A stretch of DNA of 64,000 nucleotides, taken from assembly GCA_024509875.1 (NCBI GenBank), contig JAMPIV010012241.1:404001-468000 (forward strand). Direction: 5' to 3'. This stretch comes from Oreohelix idahoensis (Eukaryota; Mollusca; Gastropoda; Stylommatophora; Oreohelicidae). The position numbers and the translations under genes were made by a program. Shown here in pieces: positions 46,455-57,009 of the stretch (positions are counted from its first letter, which is position 1; the number at the start of each line of letters is the position of its first letter). The notes under the pieces are model-generated. The model saw only the letters and a list, made by a program, of their open reading frames with translations. It was not told the origin of the DNA and searched no databases.

Positions 46455-47190
46455 TGTTTGTCGTAGATTTTATTGAGATAGGTTGAAGATGTTTTTTTTT
46501 TTTTTTTTTTTTTTTTGCGTTCGCCCGCTAATACTCGAGGCGAAATCTCAGGTTATTATTTTATGTCTAACCTGAAATTGATTTTACGTGAGTATCCCTT
46601 TATTTCTTGTACAGAGACAGGTGTCCCTCGCCATTCAGGCAAATACTCGCCGATTTCGGAGGTACCCATTGCAGCTGGGTCGGCTCAGGAGCCACCAGTC
46701 CCTGGTCGACGACACTCCTTCAAATGTTCTCGACAGGTCTCGAGTTAATCCAGTCCAAATCCCGGTCGACGAAAAATCCTCAAATGCCGTCGCCCGGGTT
46801 TGATCCTGTATCACCCGGTCGCCAGAGCGGTGTTGTAACCACTACGCTAGCGCGGCTCCCTGAAGATGTTTAAGGTCCCGTCTGAGCAGAGGTGATGATG
46901 GTAAACTATGTGAGAATAAGGGGTAAGAAATAGCTTTGTTTTTCACAAGGGGTGAGAGTGTAAGAGAAAGGACAGTCTCTGGATTGAGTAATTGCTCTAA
47001 TCCCAGCCTATCTCACGACAATATTTAACTAGACTCCCTTTCTCTCCTGGTACATATATATCAGTTACACTTCACTTACATATACACAATTCTGTGACAT
47101 AATACGTACAGACGTGAACCAAGCTATGGATAACATATACTGGGCAGGGGTTTTGACCAACACGATAACTTAGGTTTATTATGTTTATTA
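46455..47190 (+). repeat. Dispersed repeat family B, copy 2, interrupted by a SINE
   Basis: Blocks 'tgtcgtagattttattgaga' (46461) and 'ggtcccgtctgagc' (46875), then 'ggggtaagaaatagc', 'cagtctctggattgag', 'cccagcctatct', 'ctgtgacata' and 'ttgaccaacacgat', match 23245-23612 and 62640-63045. The SINE 46495-46860 splits the first block. Confidence 0.6.
46495..46860 (-). mobile_element. tRNA-derived SINE, full copy with target duplication
   Basis: On the minus strand it starts 'gggagccgcgctagcgtagt' with A box 'tagcgtagtgg', then B-box-like 'ggatcaaaccc', and ends in an A-run (plus-strand T-run 46495-46516). The 11-bp 'tgaagatgttt' flanks it (46484-46494 and 46861-46871). The head matches the SINE at 1395-1670, while the body, about 90 bp longer, is different. 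Confidence 0.87.
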
Positions 47191-50100
47191 TCTTAAAGAA
47201 ATCACATACAACAATATTATCTATCAGAAGGTATAGTTTACCGACATAAAAAATGCAAGAAAATGTATTAACCCAATAGGCTCTCCTCTACTGTAAAGGA
47301 ATCCCAAAGTAGATCCTGACAGAGGTAATTAACCCAAAAGATTACAGTTAATAATAATATATATAGGGATAGACGATAAAGTAAAAGAACCAAGTCTCTA
47401 GTTAATCTATCCTGAAACAAAGAAGACAAGAAAATGATATAACAGTATTTGCGAACCCGAAAAGACTGAAGTGAGTATAATGATTATACAAAATATGAAA
47501 TATTCATTTCTCTTTCTTACAGTCTGTCAGTCTGTGGCCACAAGTATTCAGCAATCACACTTACCTACTACTCTTTAACACATCTGTGTATCTTTGACAT
47601 ATTTCAGGGTGGTGCTATCCAAGGGACCCCAGTTCCTCCAAGAATGATTAATTTTTCCTAATGGGGAACGTCCGCTTAAATAATGCTAATATTATGTGTC
47701 AAAAAGTTCACGTCAGGTAATGCAGGTAAATATATATATTGCGATCAAAAATGTTCACCATGGGCAGCACACAGATAACCGATATTTAAGGAAAATGTCT
47801 GGTGGGTACACTGTTAGAAAACCAATAAGGATAAGCAAAGGATCTCCTATCTGTTTTTATCTCTCACTCTGGGGTTGGGTGCCGGTTATGGACCCAAGTA
47901 TTCCTTTTTCTGGATAAATCCACTTGAGAAAAGAAAAAAACTACGATAGTCAATATTCTGGAAACAATGTTTATATATAGATATTTGGCCACCACAGGCG
48001 GATCAGATTTGCTGTGAACAATCTGGGTAATTTCTTGTCCAGTTCTGATTTTTATATTCTTTAAAATGTTTATATGTGGGGACTTTCTCTCTGTAAGAAA
48101 AACCACAAGAGAACCGCACAGGTCCAAATCTAGGACCCAATAATATTTTAAGAATGTTTCTGGAGCTATTCAGACCGCTAGATCGCAGGGTTGATCGCCT
48201 AGATGTAGAAAAAACAAACATTTTAACAATGATATCATTATTATATTCTACACTCGTTAGGTAAGACCTCTAGATCACTCCGGTATTAAATTATATTTAA
48301 AACCCACAAAACTCTAGTAATTCACAAAATTACGGATGATGAATAAAAGTATATTTATCTCTAATTATCAGTCGCCTAGCGTATATTAATTAATTTAAAG
48401 CGTCTCTTACTGGGGGAATAGCAAGAAATTAAATTTACTTATTACAGCTGGAACTATTTAATATGCTTATTTAATAAACACAGAAATCCCAGTGAAAACA
48501 TTAACACGTTAAGGCACTCCAAATTCTAATATATATATATATGATTACCGCCACACAAGGAAAAATTGACACTCTCCACGAAATCTAAAAGGAATTATCT
48601 TTATATAAAACTCCAAGATTCGCGCTAGAAGATATCACCAATTCCTGGGGCCAGACTGATGATGAATTTTTCTAAAACTGCGTTAATATACTGAATCGGC
48701 CCATGTTCCCATGACTGGCAAACGCACCTGCGAAATCTTCGTCCATTCTATTATCAGGTGTTAAACAGAGGTTTCAAACCTCGGCTTGACATCGCAACAT
48801 GATCTCTGGTGGTCTGCCTCTCTGTGGGAATGTCAGTAAGAGATACCGAAATAGTTTTATTTTAATCGCCCTCGAGAGAAGACAACAAAAGGGCGGATGT
48901 CCAGATAACTTATGGCATACCAAACCAGCAATCGTGGGAATGACTCGAGTTGTTTAGTTGTAAGAGAGAAAAGGGGGACTGAAGGATTAAAGTAAGAGAG
49001 GTCCGATTTTCATACGTCACACTGTTTGAAAAGTATTCACAATATAAATTGAATATCTTTTCATTTATGTTTACACTGATTGAAAGGTTTGAAACTGCCT
49101 TTAATTTTAAAGTGAATATGTTTTCGTTTACATTTACACTGATTGAAAATGTAGATATTATACTTAGAATGTATATCAATTCTTTCATCTTTCCCTCCCT
49201 GCTCCATATGGAACCTAGGACTACTTTATGCTTTAAGTTTTTACGAAACTAGCAATAAAGCAATCACCAGCCCGTGCAGTGGTGGTTCATGAATCATCAT
49301 TCTATACGCTGAAGTTGCCAGCCTCAATTGACTGGGACATCCACTAGCGATTTTCACTTATTAAAATTCACATGGCAATATACATATATATATTAGTTCA
49401 CATGTTAGTAATATACAATGTAAAATCCCAACTTACGCCAATCCTGGTTCACAGACATTTTGCTCAGATGAATAAAAGAGACCTGAATCGGCCTCTTACA
49501 CGCGTCTGGGGTGTCGTTAATTTAATAAGTTCCCTCTCTTTGTGTGTTTCTTTCAGTTTCATTAGACAGCGACTTTCCTTATTAAAATGATAGAGATTTC
49601 CTGGGCTGTTTTTGTAAGTCCTGATAAATACTCAAATAAAAGGTGTCCGGTCTGCTAACACAGAATTCTGAATTCTAGGCTCAACTCTGGCATGGTCTGG
49701 TGTCTTGGAAAGTAGTTTTGACTGACTGAAGCATCAGGTTATATTCACTGCCTTCCCACGCATTCGTTGTAATGAAGCTCAAATGATCAGCCCATCTGAT
49801 TTGAATATTTTGCATGACTCAGCTAATGCAAAATTTCAAACATTCCTTTTCTGAAAATGGGCTGTAAACATCCGATTGTCGGGCAGGCGAGATCACAGAC
49901 ATATCAGTAACCTCACATGACAATGTGTGTAAGATGTAACAAATTATTGCTTTCGCTAAAGTAATGTCTTATCTGTTGCTTGAGCACACAAAATCCGTAT
50001 CTTTACAACCTTGGCGGAGACGCACCCGTGCTTTATCAGTGATTAAGCACATTGCGCTGGGCGATGTATGTGTTAATCTGTGTACTGATATCGGCCGCGC

Positions 50101-51877
50101 CTGCGATTAACCAACGTGGTTGTCGATAATGTTCTCTCAGCCGCTCCTGCAAATGTTTAGTATTATCATCCACCAGGAGTGTCAGATAAACAGACAAGAC
50201 ACAATATACTGAAAGTAGCGAAAGAGTGTAGATACAAAATATCTGCTACTTAGCAGAGAAAGATAGAAAGTGCGACAATTGAAAGCACGCAATAAAATCC
50301 GTACCACAAATGTACCGATTACTGCCGTAGTGAAACAGAGATTAGGAAGAAGGGGTCGCCCCAATCCATTCTGTGACAAGATAGATAGACAGATAGAAAA
50401 TATATTAGGCGGTGGTTTTTGTAGCAATTAATTTACGTGACGATGTTACCAGCCTCAAACACAGCCTCGTCTTAGTGTGCCCTAACGACACGCCTAATGG
50501 GAACAGTAGCCATTTTCGTTCTTTGTCCGGTCACCAACCTCCGCGAACCAAAACGAACGCGAGACTCATGCATGCACAAAGTTCATAAGAAAAATTTACC
50601 CTTTTCCTTTGTGTGTTATTTGGCTAATAAGAAAGTGATATAGGTGATTGAGTCTATTAATGTCTGGGATATTTTCACGACCAATATTCCATCGTTGCGT
50701 ATAGTCTCGCGAGGATGACTATCGCCGAAGAGGCACTGTCGAGAACAGATAGTGAGAGCTAAGCTTAAAGCATATAAAGTAAATAAAAATGACAACTTTT
50801 TTTTACGTTCCACTCTTGCCTGGAAGCGTACTGGGGTAGCTGGTGTGCGCTTTAATAAAGGGGGGAGAGGGAGAAATGACACTAGCAGTACATGGAAATC
50901 ACTCTGGTAATTTACGGCACGTTACCATTTGTATTCACTTATTTGCATTTAGATTAGTGTATCACTTTCTTGTCTCTACTGTTTTCATTCGTCTGTCCCT
51001 AGAGAAAACCGCGTGGTCGTAACGTAAGAAATTTCTTTGTCCTACATCATACATCATCTATTTTCAGCAGACAATGCAAAAGAAGCCTCCAGGTTCAAAT
51101 TTTCGCATCTGAGACGAAACAAACAGAAGAGAGGTTAACTGGACTCTTCAAAATTGGAAACGCCTACTTAAAAATGAGCACACCGTATTCCAACACTTTT
51201 TTAAAAATAATGTAGACACCATTAAAAACAACACACGTTAATAGACATGTTGTGTTATCACCGGCAAGATTTTAACTTAATTATTTTAATGTTCATGCTG
51301 AGCCAAACACACCACCTGGATTTAGGAGCCATTTCCTAAACATAGACTCCTAGGATAAACGTGTACGTGGTAGTGGTGTTTTGAATAGTATACCAAGTTA
51401 AAGTATACAGCGTTTGAAAAATAATAGGCAAAAAAAAAAAAACTTGTTTAAACTCCAAAATGGCAATGCAATTGGAACTTCGTCCTAGTTTTCTGCACGT
51501 GTCTAAATTACTGTCTTATATTTTAACTCGTAAGGGGACTTTGCGTGATAAAGGTTACGAGATAAGTTATGTTGATCCGAGTTTCTAATCTTGGTCTTCC
51601 CACGTTCAATGTGCCTAATTTACTTAAATGCCCGTTTGACTCGAGTATGTGGGAAGAAGGAATTAGTACGACATCTGTGGTAACATTATGTCACTATCAG
51701 GCCTCAATGAAGATTACTTCTGATAAATACAGGAAAGTCGTAGGGCGATTGCATCACGTCCGGTGTGTAAACGACGAGTGCACTGGTTGGCGCCTTTTGA
51801 ACGCATTAATGGAAAATATTACATTTATGAATATGCCAGTGTTCACAGTCACATGTAGTTCCGGAGGAGGGGGGGGG
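47191..51877. other. Non-coding stretch, 4.7 kb
   Basis: No gene recognised. Around 49045-49150 a segment of about 75 bp containing 'tttacactgattgaaa' is repeated twice. Scattered short frames have no recognisable domain. It may include the unresolved remainder of repeat family B. Confidence 0.35.
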
Positions 51878-52085
51878 GGGAGTCTCTAAGGAGACAACGA
51901 ATAGTTTTACTTTCTACCTCAGGATTCTCGTATGAGCGGACTAACATGAGGCTGTGTACGGGGCTGACGGCCTCATTATGTAAAATGCATTGCTACATAA
52001 ACCACTACCCCAATAGCATAGTGCAGGCTTTGTTGCATGCTTCATGCCAGGGGTTCATCTGCAGTAGTGGACCCACGTAGAGTAC
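51878..52085 (+). repeat. Dispersed repeat family A, copy 4
   Basis: Starts 'gagtctctaaggagacaacg' after a G-run, then 'actaacatgaggctgtgtac', 'ggcctcattatgtaaaatgc', 'cattgctacataaaccacta' and 'catctgcagtagtggaccca', in the same order as copy 2. Confidence 0.68.
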
Positions 52086-52816
52086 AAAAGAAAACAATAA
52101 TCAAGGCATTATTTTGTCCTTCCAGTTTTACAGTCAACGTCATTAGGAGATTGTTGTTGTTGAGCTGCTGAGCTTCTAGCTATCTTGCAGCCAATACCAA
52201 GTTGAAGACTGCTTGGTATTATCTACACTGTAGGTCTAGGCTTTTCCTGTGACTTTTCTGTCATCCCGAAACATGTTGAGTTGAAGTCATGAGCTCCAGT
52301 TCTCCAGTCTGATCTGCATGTAAAAGGATGATCACACCTAGTCCTAAGCTAGGAGGAAGAAACACGTGACATACTGTGCATTCCCCGCCATCCAGTGGGA
52401 CTCTCCAAATAGGCAGAGCTAATATACTGTGCTCTGGTTCTGAGCTCTCCCAAAGAATTGTCACGTCCTACACAAAAGCCACTTTTCAGCTTCCACATGC
52501 CTATAATGGGAGGTAAAAGCCAGAGTTGCGGTCTGGGGCTCAAGTGACTCGTCCAAGCTTAGTGTGCCATGCTGGGTTCTCAACATGTTTCACCACATCG
52601 GAGAATTCCTGAAAGAGTGTTGGTGATTTCAAGAGTCAATGAGGGTGTAATTAGCCTCACAGGCAGAGGTTCACCTCCACATCTGTATATAATAGCATTG
52701 TGCTTATTTGGTGGTCATATAAAGATGACTCCAGATATGCCTCGATGTTTCACTCCCGTGCAACTTGTGTAGCCATTCATTACGTCACTCCACGTTTCTT
52801 CTGGATATAATCTAAT
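52086..52816. other. Non-coding or unrecognised stretch before E2
   Basis: Minus-strand frames near 52261-52543 have mixed composition but no motif I recognise. The last bases 'ctaat' (52812-52816) are compared with the right flank of E2 as a possible duplication. Confidence 0.35.
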
Positions 52817-53942
52817 TGTTGCTGTCATTTTCGACGGAGTCATCTGTCAAGTTATTTGCTTATGTTTGTATCATAAGTATAATTGTGTCTTTACCTGCGA
52901 TGTCAGGTTGATTAGGGGTTGTCTTCCCTTGTTTATTCATTCATTGTGTTTGACCTTTAGGGTCAGAGGTTGACAGTTCGGCGTGGGCCTATGGGAAGGT
53001 TTTTTTAAGCGGGAGTGAGATATACTTCCGGGAAGCCGGGAGGTCCTGTTTTTCTGAAGGGACCAAGAGTCCATTGTTTTTCGGGGAGAATCTTCGAAGT
53101 AACTGCTATGGCAGTTTTCCCCAGTGAATCTCTGTGCGTCGGGATGACGACAGAATTCCTTGTGTAGTTCTGAGGATTCATTTACCAGGTAATACCGACC
53201 TTTATGCATTATTACGCTTTTCGGTGGCAGAACATGTAAAGGATTACCTAGGGTGAACAGCAGTTCACGGATCCGCCATTTCAGAACTTATATATTTGTG
53301 CTCGAGGTAGCCATCCAAGACTGTTAGTCTTATATTGTCCAGAAATCCAGTGACGAAGATATATTGTGGGAGCCGCAGATTGGCGGAACTTCTATCTACA
53401 ATAAGTATTACTGCAGGGTTGGTGATAACCTATTTAACAGAAGTACACGGCCGACGTTAGGACGAGGCCTGTGCTTCCGGCTATTATACTACAGCCTGAT
53501 ATGTGCAATTGGCAGGGAGTGCCAAGTTGCACCTGTGTGTCAAGGTAACTAAGGCATCTGACGCGTTTAGTCAGAGACGCCAAGGGCGACGCTACGAACT
53601 GTCATTATTGAAGAACTTTGCTATTGACCATGCACGTCTATTCTGATGTTTACCTTTTTGAATGCCAAATGTATACCTATCGATGTCAGGTCAGCATGAC
53701 CTTGTTACACTGACTGTTCCTGTTGATATTATGTGTGTTCCCGTCAATAAATGTCTTGAAACATGCCTGCAGTGTCAAAGCATCCTTGATTACTGCATGT
53801 GAGAGTATGGGTTGCAGGATCTACATCTATACGAGCCTAAACACATTCGCGTCTTCATTCGCACCCACACTCAATTCATCATACGCTCGCACCACACATC
53901 TAACAACATGTATACTGTCTTGGGCCAGTGATCACATCAACA
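52817..53942 (+). repeat. E2 5' LTR
   Basis: Begins 'tgttgctgtcattttcgacg' and ends 'gatcacatcaaca' (TG...CA). A TATA-like 'cttatatatttg' is near 53287 and AATAAA is at 53746, a plausible U3-R-U5 layout. A donor-like 'caaggtaact' is at about 53540. Short frames 53364-53552 and 53723-54040 start in the LTR, recur in the 3' copy and are not genes. Confidence 0.94.
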
Positions 53943-55374
53943 AGAAAAAAAAAGACAGTTACATTTCTGGTGGACCAGTTACGTGGGCTCTTATGATACA
54001 TTTCTTGTCGCCAATGTGGCCTAGAAACTTACATTTCTGATGGACCAGATCTGTGGGTTTAAAAAGAACAGAGCGAGCATTTGACATTATTGTTGACATT
54101 TATGGATCCAGAAATTTACATTCCTGGTTGGCTGTTACATGTATGATGTCTCCAGTTTTGTCGAGAAAGTTACAAGAAGGACAAGTACACATTACACTTC
54201 TGATCTGTGGGTCTAAGCTACACACGGGACAGGCGTAACACACAACGCTAATTCTACACTTGCAAGTTTTGGCTACAACAGGACAGATATAGGTCATCAA
54301 CGGTTGACACAAATAAACAGTACGAGCATTTATATTATAATGCTACATAAAGCATAACAAGACAAGTACTGAAGTGAACTACTAGGCATTTGCTACGTGG
54401 ACCATAACTGCATAGAAGGCGGGTTCCTATTGTAAACAGTACTGCGGGTTGTTACACGTTTCATTCAACAACAGACTTTTCTAGGTCAGAGTATTCAAGC
54501 TACATTGTTGGAGGTCAAGTGTCTGTAAACAGTACGTGAAATTGTAAACATTCAATGTGCAAGCCCTAATTTGAGAAGGTCATAGTAACTTTGGTTCGTG
54601 AATACCACTTTATGTTACAGTGGATTTGACGTTCAGTGCGCGTTTGACATTTCGTTTCTGTGTTCGCAAGGAGCAAGAAATTTATTTTAGTTTCAGCTGT
54701 GACTGAACTTGTTCTGCAACACATTGAAATTGATTGCTATATGTTTATGTCACTTCTACTGTTTTTTGTGTATTTTTCTGCGGGTTTTTCGGTTGGTGGG
54801 TCTTACGGTAAATATGCCACTTGATCGAGGCTTACTGTAAGCGGTCTGTAGGTGCAAATTTTCTTAATTTGGAAATTTGCTAGTGACAATTGGTCGCTAT
54901 TGATGTTAGCTGTGATGTAATTGTACTTAACGTTGTTTTTGTAATATTTTGTCTGTTTTTCAGTTTTGATTGTCGATTTGTTTTGTTTGTATTCTGTAGG
55001 TCTCTCCTTTCTTGTGTATTTCTCTACACATTTTTGGTTAAAACAGTGTTGCCATTTGTATTGTTTTGTATTTTTGTCTTTGTATTTTTTTTTTGGTTGT
55101 ACTACATTACTGTCATGCACAGTCTACATACACATACTTGGTCATGTTTTGATATTATTGATAAGGTAGACTCTTCATATAGAGTTTGTTAAATAATATT
55201 ATATAAGATATTTATACAAGTTCTTTGATAAAAGACTTGTTATCTACAAAGATTGAGACAGTAAAATAAAGTGAAGTGAGTATACAAGTCTAGCATTTCA
55301 GACTTGTCTCCCATTGAAGTGGGATAAGGTAATTTATTTAATTTTTTTTCAGGTTTCTGATCTCATTAGACAGA
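53943..55374 (+). other. E2 5' leader
   Basis: A 1.4-kb non-coding leader. Related phrases 'ttacatttctggtggaccag', 'ttacatttctgatggaccag' and 'ttacattcctggttggctg' occur at about 53961, 54030 and 54117. The minus strand at 54100-54312 is open and Cys-rich. Directly before the gag ATG lies 'attttttttcaggtttctg', a strong splice-acceptor match. No primer-binding site was recognised. Confidence 0.55.
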
Positions 55375-55539
55375 ATGTCTACATTGGATTTCTTCATCCA
55401 GCAAGGGTTGACCCTTGGTAAGTCTGGTAAAGAATTGGAAGAATATTCATCTGCTCAATTCGCCATTGCATTAAAGTCAGAAGAAAAGAAACAAAAAGAG
55501 GAAATTAAATTGAAAGCAGAAGCTGAACTAAGAAGCTAG
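55375..55539 (+). pseudogene. E2 gag N-terminal fragment
   Basis: A 54-codon frame starting MSTLDFFIQQG, the counterpart of MSTLEYFIIQG in E1, so this is the native gag start. It enters the charged coiled coil and stops at TAG 55537-55539. The coiled coil continues in another frame right after, which points to an indel. Confidence 0.8.
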
Positions 55540-55563
55540 AAGCTGAGAATAGAAGATTAGAAC

Positions 55564-57009
55564 TTGAAGAAAGAAGGTATCAAAGAGAGGCTGAGGAGAG
55601 AAAAGCTCAAGCTGCTGCTGAGGAGAGGAAAGCTCAAGCTGCAGCTGATGAAAGAAAATTCCAGATGGAAATGGAAGACAAAAAAACTCTCAAGCTGCTG
55701 CAGAGGAAAAAAAACTTCAAGCTGCTGCAGAGGAAAAAAACTTCAAGCTGCTGCTGAGGCTGAAATTAGAAAAATGGAACATGAGGAAAGAAAACAGAAG
55801 ATGGAACTTGATGAAAAACTCGCAATTTTGGAGTTAGAGAAATTGAAATTGGCGAGTACGGGTGCTCAGCAAACAACTTCGAGTACGACAAAGGAGTTTG
55901 TTAGTAGGATTAAATTGCCTCATTTCAATCCTTTAAAGGATGACGTAGCAGATTATCTAGATAGATTCCAATTTTTGTGCGATACGCATAACATAAAAAA
56001 GGAAAAATATGTTGAACAACTGATGCCATTTTTTACAGGTGACACAGTGACTACTCTTATGACAATAGACGAACATGAGAGGACTAATTATGATGTTGTC
56101 AGGGCAGCATTACTAAAGAAATACCAATTAAAACAAGAAGACTATCGTCTTCGTTTTAGGACAATGTTGCCAGAAAATGGAGTAGATTTCTCTGATTTTG
56201 TTACAAAGATACGTCGTACATTTACACGATGGGTTGAGTTGTCTCAGATTGAGAAAACATATGAAGGTCTAATGGACTTATTATTGCGAGATAAGGTTTT
56301 GTCATCTGTTAATGATTCTTTTCTTGCATTCCTTCATGAGCGTAAGCCTAAAAACTTAAAAGAAATGGAGGAATACTGTTGTCAGTATGCCACAGCACAT
56401 CCCCATGCTACAGTTAGCAATTCTAAAGTGAAAGAAGGGTTGCCAGCTGCTTCGGCAACACCATATGGCCCTAATTTCAGAAAAAAATTTCAGGGTGCTC
56501 AACAAAATTGGAATAGGGGAAGTAATCAAAATTACACTCAGAAGCGGAGTAATCCAACACATGATGGTTCTTCGTCTATGCAGTGGAGACAAGATGGTAG
56601 TTCTCGTAATTTTAGTGGTAATAATTTGAGACACTTTCGTAAAGGCTATCCAAATAATAACTATTCAAATTTTCGAGGTAATCATTCTCGACGTCAAGAT
56701 TATGACGATGGTGAATTTAGAAACCGGGATTCAAACCGGAATGATGAGTACAATAGACAATATGATCACAATTACAGGGGAAATGATAGTCGAAATAATT
56801 ACAGGGGAAATGATAGTCAAAATAATTACAGGGGAAATGATAATCGAGGTAGACCTAGGTTTAACAAAAAAAGACCTTACCAACAGGCAAACTCTGCGCA
56901 ACAAGAGTTTGATGGAGCCTGTAATACAGTAAATGATAGTGGTAACTCTAGGGCTATCACTGGTTGTGCTTTCGATTTTGGGAGAGCAACTGAATGCCCC
57001 AATGCTTAA
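55564..57009 (+). CDS. E2 Gag, main part (frame broken near its start)
   Basis: A 481-residue frame. The first 60 or so residues read the coiled-coil repeat out of frame (runs like KLLLRRGKLKLQ); A-run length changes then bring it back to the coiled coil (LQAAAEAEIRKMEHEE). It continues with a capsid-like domain (PHFNPLKDDVADYLDRF to about residue 270, including EKTYEGLMDLLLRDKV) and an R/G/N/Y-rich basic tail that probably binds nucleic acid. There is no CCHC knuckle, as in E1. It ends 16 bases inside the pol frame. The annotated Met is not the native start. Confidence 0.85.
   Translation: MKKEGIKERLRREKLKLLLRRGKLKLQLMKENSRWKWKTKKLSSCCRGKKTSSCCRGKKLQAAAEAEIRKMEHEERKQKMELDEKLAILELEKLKLASTGAQQTTSSTTKEFVSRIKLPHFNPLKDDVADYLDRFQFLCDTHNIKKEKYVEQLMPFFTGDTVTTLMTIDEHERTNYDVVRAALLKKYQLKQEDYRLRFRTMLPENGVDFSDFVTKIRRTFTRWVELSQIEKTYEGLMDLLLRDKVLSSVNDSFLAFLHERKPKNLKEMEEYCCQYATAHPHATVSNSKVKEGLPAASATPYGPNFRKKFQGAQQNWNRGSNQNYTQKRSNPTHDGSSSMQWRQDGSSRNFSGNNLRHFRKGYPNNNYSNFRGNHSRRQDYDDGEFRNRDSNRNDEYNRQYDHNYRGNDSRNNYRGNDSQNNYRGNDNRGRPRFNKKRPYQQANSAQQEFDGACNTVNDSGNSRAITGCAFDFGRATECPNA

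Noticed and set aside
53364..54040. Short ORFs in the E2 LTR, also present at 61316-61899
   Set aside because: They are copied because the LTR is copied; no recognisable domain and they cross the regulatory region.
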